Source of the DNA: Whitmania pigra
Taxonomy: Eukaryota; Annelida; Clitellata; Hirudinida; Haemopidae
Reading direction: 5' to 3'
NCBI GenBank assembly: GCA_021613335.1
Contig: JAJTWR010000236.1
Coordinates: forward strand, 1,501,001 to 1,565,000
DNA: 64,000 bases
The notes beneath the pieces were generated by a model, which saw only the letters and a list, made by a program, of their open reading frames with translations, had not been told where the DNA came from and searched no databases. Numbering within the stretch: the stretch's first letter is position 1; every line of letters begins with the position of its first letter. Positions 51,187-64,000 of this stretch are shown here, piece after piece. A program made the position numbers and the translations under genes.

Positions 51187-52996
51187 CATCATCATCACAA
51201 TAAAAGTTACATTTTTGACAAGTAACGTGTTAATCGATTAGCAACAATATGATCATGTAATAAGCTGTTCTGTAAGACAACATGATTTTACATCGCAGAG
51301 CTAGTTTAAGGCTCAACAAATTTGACAAATTGCTAAAGAGATTTACGATGATGATGAAAGTTGTTAATGTTGATGATAATATGTGATGATGTAATGATAA
51401 TATGTACTAAGTGATGATGATAGTGATGATAGCAACCTGTTTCCCTCGTGACATCATCAGCAGCTCTCCTGGCCAACATGGCCGATTCGTAATTGAGCCT
51501 GTAAGCCTGAAAAAAGTAGAAGAAGAATAAGGAGCACGTTTATAGCAATTTTATGGATAATAAATAAAAAATTGTAAAAAAAAAAAACAATTCGGCTAAA
51601 TAAAAAAAAAAATATTACTCCGAAAGTAATGTGAACATAGATTTCGCAGAATTAATCGTGCGTGAGCATGTAATGTCGTCCATTAATCACCGTGCGAGCA
51701 AATGGTTTAGACATTTGTCTCGATTGGGTCCCTCCAAAAACACTGCGAACTCAAAAGCTGAGCCCAAAATGCACATCAAGGTCGAGAATTCAGGATTTTG
51801 GATTAAGTTATCGGAAATTTTCTTTAAATACAAATTTGGCGATCACATTAATTACTGCTTCAAATTAAGTGAGTAAATATGAATTCAAAACAAAGTGCAG
51901 TTTGAACTCTCTGAACTCGGGCGTTGAACTTTGAACTCACTAGATGTTCAAGGCCGTAGTCTGCCTGAGCTATGCTTGTGCTGTTGAATGTGTTTGTCTC
52001 AATGAAGTCAGCTCCTGCTTCCAAGTATTCCTGATGGATTTATGATTATGATAATGATGTTTAGTGAGGACGATGACAATGATAATGATGAAAATGAATA
52101 TGATGGTTAAAAAATTATGCGAACAAAATGTGTGATTAATAACAGTTTTTAAAACAAAAAAAATAAAAATATTGATTACCTGTTTTCCAATACATTCATT
52201 AAATATTAAATTAATATTCATTAAAGAAAAATGGCAATAATAAACTGTCAGTTTACAATTAATTATTTTTGCACATTCAGGGAGAACTTCTGAATCTGTC
52301 GAAGTTTTGTTGCTTTTCAACTCACATTTAGAGCAATCGCATGCAAACAACTTTCAAATTGTGACAACTTAAACTAACTGAACTCAGTTCATCAAATAAA
52401 TATCAATAAATATTAAATTAATCAAACTAATAAATCAACTTGATATAAATAATCTAGAATTAATAAATTATGGAAAACAGTTAAGTCTAGGACAAACCCT
52501 GTGGATCCTATAAATGTGGTGTGGTATGGTCAAACTCAGGAGGTCGTTATCCCCTTTCAAGGACTTTGGATGATCCTTGAACTCCTCGCCTCGAAAATCC
52601 TTTTCCTCCAGTTTCAATTTCTGGATCATGGTTCCCATGGCGCCGTCGAATATCATTATCCTTTCCTCCAGAGAGTTGTATATATCTCTCTCGACTGTTT
52701 GTTTACATTTTAAAGGTTCATTAAAATTGATGCATTACTGTAACTGATTTTGATACTTTAGATAATGTAAAAGAATGAATATTCATTCAATTATGTGAAT
52801 TAGATTAACTGATCTGTTATTGTAATGTAATAAATGTTAATGACTAGTTATGTAACCATCTCGTTAATTAAGCCAGTAGTAACGTGCACCAGTAGGTACT
52901 ACTACAGGTATTTTTAAGGTGGACACCACCAACTGATCATGACAAAATCTAAAACTCCAGCCTACTGGCATCGTAGTCTTTGTCTTTCCAACTCAT
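40941..52996 (-). CDS. MTR: Cobalamin-dependent methionine synthase
   Basis: Thirty-two exons, in gene order: 52966-52996, 52498-52694, 51941-52030, 51437-51506, 51021-51113, 50624-50730, 50041-50195, 49740-49840, 49370-49431, 49131-49198, 48963-49042, 48665-48777, 48425-48565, 47840-48025, 47056-47235, 46777-46893, 46463-46603, 46113-46202, 45822-45920, 45225-45383, 44908-45079, 44550-44670, 44278-44359, 43778-43876, 43548-43623, 43127-43282, 42685-42866, 42281-42414, 42063-42126, 41755-41856, 41314-41514, 40941-41024 (1250 aa; human 1265). Homocysteine domain: [10 protein letters not shown] and zinc ligands in GLNCALGA and GGCCGTTP. Folate domain: [11 protein letters not shown]12 domain: DVHDIGKN. 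Activation domain: [14 protein letters not shown]. It methylates homocysteine from methyltetrahydrofolate and looks intact. Exon 1 ([10 protein letters not shown]) rests only on phase fit. Confidence 0.96.
41215..41301. repeat. (ATC)n microsatellite at the last MTR intron
   Basis: About 29 uninterrupted ATC triplets. On the MTR sense strand it is a GAT tract beginning some 12 nt after the penultimate exon's donor. Confidence 0.97.
42430..42505 (-). mobile_element. Mini-retroposon, copy 2, with 12-bp target-site duplication
   Basis: A 52-bp core (42442-42493) is flanked by exact TTGATGATCAAT repeats (42430-42441 and 42494-42505). The core shares TTTATTTGATT, then ACTAAGATGATTTGGACTT, with the copy at 18735-18788, and ends at the same base. 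It sits in an MTR intron (42415-42684). Confidence 0.75.
44085..44285. repeat. Degenerate tandem repeat overlapping an MTR 5' splice site
   Basis: Imperfect units of CACAACAACTATGACTCAC and ATGACTTACCACAACAAC. The motif GACTTAC (GTAAGTC on the sense strand) occurs at 44088-44094, 44145-44151, 44214-44220 and, as the real donor, 44271-44277. The last repeat unit runs into the coding exon 44278-44359. Confidence 0.85.
47541..47744 (+). mobile_element. tRNA-derived SINE (copy 2) in an MTR intron
   Basis: A-box-like GGTTAGCCGAATGGG (47553-47567), B-box GTGTTCAAAACCC (47613-47625), a body shared with 15333-15530, two GCGCTATATAAATG motifs, and a tail of (ACAATT)n. Inserted antisense to MTR. Confidence 0.9.
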
Positions 52997-54103
52997 ATTT
53001 AAGGATTAAATTCACGGAAAATCCCCAAGAGAAGTATTGCGCTATAATTTTCAAAACACGTGTTCACCAACAATCGTCTGACGACAATCTGCCAAACAGG
53101 CTTGCAAAGACGAGGTAAACACTGGCTATTCAACCGCCTTTATACCTACTGATAGTCGTTTCTCATTGGTCAGAAGATTGTTTTTCTTTTCTTTCTAAAA
53201 AATAAAGGTAAATGTTAATTGAGATAAATTTTTTTTCAAAGTTTGTGTTTTAAACAATTTGTTTCGGTACGACTTTTAAATGAATTGATCTAAATGTTAA
53301 ATTAAAAAAGTTAATTAGAATATTTGTTTGTAAATGATTTCGTTCACCTGCAGTGGAATTTTACAAACATGAAAGTATGATATATTGACCGTCCCAGTTT
53401 TTTGCTAATTTTTCTTATCTTGAATAAGCCATTTGAAATTAATTCTTTTTATTCCCGTGAAAGCTAATCCAGTTTAACAACTTCCAGTCCTTAATTGAAA
53501 TTCTAATTCCGAAAATTAGCTTGATTTGACTTCTTTCATAAAGATTAACCCAAATCTTATCTTATTCTCCACGATTATTAGTCTTCAAAGTTATCTGTTG
53601 AAAAATTTCGGACAGTCTTATAGAAAATCGACCTGAGGGAAAGAATATTCCAGATATTTAATCAAAGATATTTAAGAGATTTAAGCTTTGGTTTACGCTT
53701 TTCCATCCGCAGTTTTCAGATGACGTTGTTAAATTTCATAAACAAGTCTGGCCAGGTTTTTTAAGTTCTTTTAGTTGAAAAATGAGAGTCTAGTTGCAGA
53801 AAAAGGAAAAAATAAATTGGCGAAAGCGCTGTGAATTCTTAACAGGCAATCACTTTGGATGATAAAGTCTGATGGTGCTCCTCCATTATTGATTATTTTA
53901 CAAACTGAATAACACTCAAATCTTCAGACTATAATTAACAATTAGACTATAATAGCTATGTATTTATAAATGTCCACAAATTTGCAGTAGAAAAAGTTTA
54001 AGAAAGGTTAGATTGGCAGGTATTGAAAAGTCAGTCTACTATCCAGGAGAGCTTATACCTGGATTGACAAAAACTTTTTCTACATATTTCTGGTTCTGAA
54101 AGT
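52997..54103. other. Divergent intergenic region (MTR and KLHL10-like promoters)
   Basis: About 1.1 kb between the proposed MTR start and the KLHL10-like start. No exon or repeat recognised. If the tentative first MTR exon is wrong, the true one may lie here. Confidence 0.55.
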
Positions 54104-59293
<5,190 letters not shown>

Positions 59294-62149
59294 TGTCTGC
59301 CGGCATGTCTGGTTGCAGCCTGGTTTTTATTTTGAGTTATTCCAATTTTTTTAAACTTTTATTTATTTTATTTATTTATTAATTTATTTATTTGGAGATT
59401 TTAAAAAATATTCGAGGTGGACTTTTTATTGGAGGATTTTTTTGAGAATTATAACGTGAAAGGCCAGCGTTTTCTCTTATTCTCGAGATCAAGCAGTAAC
59501 AATAACGAAGAAAAAATTATTTATTATTATCATCATTGTTATTATAATATTATTTTCAAACATTAATCATTTATCGGTTAAGATTTTCAAATACTTTCTT
59601 TCTTAATTTTCCGTGACCTAACACCTACACATGTTAAGGTTATCTATCAGTAGCTGATTTATTTTTGGAATTGAAGCTCTTCCTTAGATGATTGGGTGCT
59701 TCTTTATGACGTCAGGAATTTTAGAGAAGGAACATCGCACAAGTTAATGTTCCAATTACAGGCGACCATGTTAAGTATTCAACATTCGCATACTTCCTAT
59801 CTTTAAAAACAGCATGTTATTGCAACGAGAATTGGTCTGTTGATGTAGCGCCGTTTTCCTAACTCAGATGCGCCAATCCATTTACAGAATGCTTACTCTC
59901 GGCGGGCATTAGAAGTGACACTAGACGCTAGGTTTTGAACACGACACGTGGAAACTTTTGGTTGTTTGAATTTCCATTTAGATTTTGTTCTAAAGTATAA
60001 ACTAAAATTTAAAGAGTAAAGAATCAGTTTCCGAAAAGGTGTATTGTATTACCATTGTAAAAGGTGTATTATATTACCATTGTAAAAGACGTATTGTTTT
60101 ACCATCGTAAAAGGTGTATTGTATTACCATTGTAAAAGGCGTATTGTATTACCATTGTAAAAGGTGTATTGTATTACCATTGTAAAAAGTGTATTACATT
60201 ACCATTGTAAAAGGTGTATTGTATTACCATTGTAAAAGGTGTATTGTATTACCATTGTAAAAGGTGTATTGTATTACCATTACAAAAGGTGTTTTGTATT
60301 ACCATTGTAAAAAATGTATTGTTTTACCATCGTAAAAGGTGTATTGTATTACCAAATGTAAAAGGTGTATTGACTTACCATCGTAAAAGGTGTATTGTAT
60401 TACCATTGCAAAAAGTGTATTGTATTACCATTGCAAAAGGTGTATTGTATTATCATTGCAAAAGGTGTATTGTATTACCATCGTAATGACTACAGCTGGA
60501 ATGAAGTGAACACGAAAACACGGAGACATGTTTTGTTGTCCTTGAAAAGAAACACATTTCGATGTTTTAAAATCATGAATGACTTCTAAAAACAATTAAA
60601 TTATACTTTAAAAAATTTTCAAATTATTTCAAACATCAAAGTTATATTTCAATAATTATTCAATTAAATATAATTTATTCAATCGTCTCCCAGCATAGAA
60701 AACCATTTTTTTAGCTTCGAAAATGACGAAATGAATGAAGAATTTTGAAGATAAAAAATTTGAAACCATATTTTCGGTTGAATTAATGCGAAATATTTTA
60801 AATAACTTGAAATAATTTGTTTTTTTTAATTTAATAATTAATTCAATGAACATTCTTTTAAATCATTCTATAAAATTTAATTTGATTTTGAATTTCGATT
60901 TTTGTCGACGTCAAGATTTCCAAGTCTCGAGAACAATTTTGCAGACACGTCGTTGAAATAAATAATGATCGAAATTTTAAAATATCCTCTGCTTTTGAAC
61001 TCTTACTTATAGAGAAATTCGAATAAACACGATCAATGATTTGTCGACAATTAACACATTATATATAAATGTAATGAGCTACAAAAATGTAGATATTAAG
61101 AGTTAAACCTTTTATTTAACTGTTTAATAACATAATTAACATAAATACATTGCACTATTGATTTTATAATCAAAATCATTCGTTAACTCACCTGAAATCA
61201 AAATTTGAGGTTATTTCAAATTAAATAAAAAATGAAAAAATTATGACATAATATCGTACATAAAAAAAAAAATTGACAATCACCAGGCAAGAAACTGAAA
61301 GATTACGACTTGAGTATCTAATAGACAACAGTTTGAACAACTTCAGAGAAAGTAGAACTCTTTGCGAATTAATCTCTCTAAAGATGCATGACCACAGCTC
61401 CTCTCAAGAAAACTGTACTGAAAGTACTGAATCGCACTCGGTGCACCAACTTGAACCCACGTATTAGTGTACTAATTGAATTGTACTGCCTTGTACGGAT
61501 GATTGGAATCCTCAAATCCGCGTACCAGGAAAGGTGATCGTGTTGCGAAGTACAATTGAAAATAATCGAGAGAAAGCGAAGATGACCAACGAGTTTTGGA
61601 AAGTAATGGAAAAGATGGCGAGACGATGTAACTGCGCTGAAATTGTTGACACCAGTGACAAGCTGCTGAATGAATGCTAAGTGCCTCTTTGCCTCCATAG
61701 ATATAAAATCACGATTACCATAGAAAGTGGAATCGACGAACACGATTTTCTGTTTTGGTCCCCAAATTTAAAACCAGCCAGGCAAACAGAAACAACCTTT
61801 GCAACTTTACCGGAGTCTCAAAATTCGACGCTTCAGCAATTCATGCGAGGCAAGATAACAAAGTAGAGATGCACTCGAGACAAATATCGAAACAATTGTT
61901 ATTTTAATTTAACCGGAAAGTGATTGTCTCGGGTAAATCCCTAAAATCCACCAAAAATTCACTCAAAATCTACCCAACTCCTACCCAAATCCACCCAAAC
62001 TCCACCCCAAACTCCACCCCAATTTCACCCAAACTCCACTCAAGAATACACTCAGGCAACAAACACCCAAAGAATGCCTTCTTCTCAGAAGAGTACACAG
62101 ACGATCGATCGATCATTCCCATCCCGATTCCAATCCGTAGGATGCGGTT
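59294..62149. other. Convergent intergenic region between KLHL10-like and stomatin-like genes
   Basis: About 2.9 kb with a 25-bp minisatellite (60034-60486) and a short CCACCCAAACTCCA-type repeat (61965-62040). Overlapping frames at 61273-61866 on both strands resemble nothing I know and lack splice support. Otherwise AT-rich with no recognised gene. Confidence 0.55.
60034..60486. repeat. 25-bp minisatellite, about 18 copies
   Basis: Unit AAAAGGTGTATTGTATTACC followed by ATTGT, period 25 bp, with scattered substitutions and one 1-bp insertion. Because 25 is not a multiple of 3, the long open frames across it (60214-60589) cycle through all frames and are not evidence of coding. Confidence 0.95.
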
Positions 62150-62744
<595 letters not shown>

Positions 62745-63195
62745 CTGTCATCGTTTGACAAATTATAATAAATTATAATAAATTAATAATATTATTAATA
62801 ATAATAAAAATAATAACGTTCTGCTGTTGCAGGAAGTTCCAATCGATAAGGTATTGTTGAGTGGAAGGGATGAGATTGCATTTCAGAGGAAAACATATTT
62901 TCTGTCTTGTCAATGTTTTGTTAGGATTATGATTATGATTACGATGATCATGATGATGACAATGACCATGATGACGAAGACGACGATGATGATGATGATG
63001 ATGGTAATAATAATGGTGGAGATGACGACGGCGATGATGATGATGATTGATGTAGTTATTGCTGCGGCTGATGTTATTATGAAATGTTCGAGAGAAACAA
63101 GAAAATAAATAAATTTGAACGAAAAATAATTTTAATCCGCACTTGAAATACTAATTAAACCTCCCAGAAAAAGAAAGAAGCACACGCTTCATAAA

Positions 63196-63348
63196 AATGG
63201 TGAGATCAACTTCAGCGACGACGTTACGTAATTGTTTCAAATTTTCTGACGCAACATTCAACAACAGCAGCAGCAACAGCAACAACAACAACAACAACAG
63301 CAGCAGCAATAACAGCAGCAACAACAGCTTTTGTGTGGAGCCTGTGGT
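63196..63348 (+). other. Possible coding exon with Asn/Ser-repeat
   Basis: An ATG at 63197 opens MVRSTSATTLRNCFKFSDAT, followed by an Asn/Ser run encoded by AAC/AGC triplets and SFCVEPV, ending at a good donor-like GTAAGC. It could be a first exon on the strand opposite the stomatin-like gene, or just repeat-driven chance. No homologue recognised and no second exon found. Confidence 0.2.
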
Positions 63349-63936
63349 AAGCAACAATAATCCTTTGTTGATCGATGAAGAACATATATAATATGTTACA
63401 TCAAAAGAACTAAAATTGATCAATAAATGAAAAAAAAACTAAATCTAAAGACTTTAACTTAGATAAGCTATAGAAACAATAACGTTATTTTGTTTCAGAT
63501 GTAATCAGCATTGCCATCATCATCCTTATCATCGCCATAATCATCATTATCATCGTCATCATCATCAGCATCGCCATTATATCATCGTCGTCGTCGTCGT
63601 CCGAAAGTTCAGATTTTTCTTAATTAGCGAGTAATTGTCGCTCCAATTAAAGACCTGTTGAAGTAGGTATTAGTTCGTAATATATATATATATATCAATT
63701 AATAATGATAATATTAATTAAAATTATTATTATTTTTTAAAATGTAATTTATAATTACTAATAATTATATCATCATTGTCATCGTCAACATCATCATCAT
63801 CATAGTCATCACCATCGTCATCATGATCATCAAAAGGTGCACTCTTGGAACACGTGAGACAAAAATAAATCCTCCTTTTAACATTCTTCTTTTAAAGCCT
63901 CGGGAATTTAAAGAATAAAAGAGAAGATAAAGCTGC

Positions 63937-63938
<2 letters not shown>

Positions 63939-63983
<45 letters not shown>

Positions 63984-64000
63984 CGATGATGATGACGACG
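63939..64000. repeat. (GAT)n microsatellite at window edge
   Basis: GATGAT repeat with GAC interruptions running off the end of the window. Confidence 0.95.

Larger units (their letters stand above)
62745..64000. other. Upstream intron or flank of the stomatin-like gene, repeat-rich
   Basis: No further stomatin exon recognised. Contains GAT-type repeats at 62933-63056 and 63939-64000, ATC/GTC repeats at 63515-63600 and 63773-63830, and a CAG/CAA-rich segment at 63255-63330. Most likely a long intron. Confidence 0.5.

Noticed and set aside
59930..59955. Short match to the SINE B-box region (GGTTTTGAACACGACAC)
   Set aside because: Only about 20 bp match with no body or tail, so a SINE fragment cannot be claimed.
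60034..60486. CRISPR-like array
   Set aside because: Repeats are directly abutting with no unique spacers, in an animal genome; it is a minisatellite.
61378..61743. 121-codon minus-strand frame
   Set aside because: No family resemblance, no upstream exon and an overlapping frame on the other strand; treated as chance.

Overview
The window is animal nuclear DNA. Genes carry many short exons with canonical GT-AG introns, coding exons translate cleanly into metazoan protein families, and the non-coding DNA is AT-rich and full of AAT/ATT and GAT/ATC trinucleotide tracts. The gene set (sigma-class glutathione S-transferase array, KLHL10-like and RHBDL-like genes, B12-dependent methionine synthase) suits an invertebrate. 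A lophotrochozoan such as an annelid is my guess, not a demonstrated assignment. I built the gene models by hand by matching splice sites, intron phases and remembered family alignments. Nearly all phases close exactly.

Layout: 1127-6319 (-) rhomboid protease with an N-terminal EF-hand; 8299-20064 (-) four intact sigma GST genes followed by a GST pseudogene; 21075-25431 (+) a receptor-guanylyl-cyclase-like protein with a bacterial-type phosphate-binding (PstS-like) ectodomain and a degenerate cyclase domain; 26093-29521 (-) a mitochondrial BCKDK-like protein lacking the N-box asparagine; 30177-31778 (-) QPRT; 32534-33915 (-) a further GST; 34715-39277 (+) MCCC2; 40941-52996 (-) methionine synthase in 32 exons; 54104-59293 (+) a KLHL10-like BTB-BACK-kelch protein; 62150-62744 (-) the 3' end of a stomatin-family gene. 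Divergent pairs (GST/MCCC2, MTR/KLHL10-like) share intergenic promoter regions of about 0.8-1.1 kb.

Functionally the genes are mostly unrelated housekeeping loci: leucine catabolism (MCCC2, and a BCKDK-like regulator), NAD synthesis (QPRT), one-carbon metabolism (MTR), detoxification or prostaglandin-type GSTs, and membrane proteins. There is no operon logic.

The most unusual items are: the PstS-ectodomain pseudo-guanylyl-cyclase; a tiny (about 52-54 bp) retroposon-like element present twice, each copy with its own 12-13 bp target-site duplication; a strand-polarised arrangement of GAT tracts just after 5' splice sites and ATC tracts before 3' splice sites in many introns; a tandem array in an MTR intron that copies the real 5' splice site; and a chimeric GST whose first five exons were overwritten by its neighbour, leaving a fossil of the old exon.
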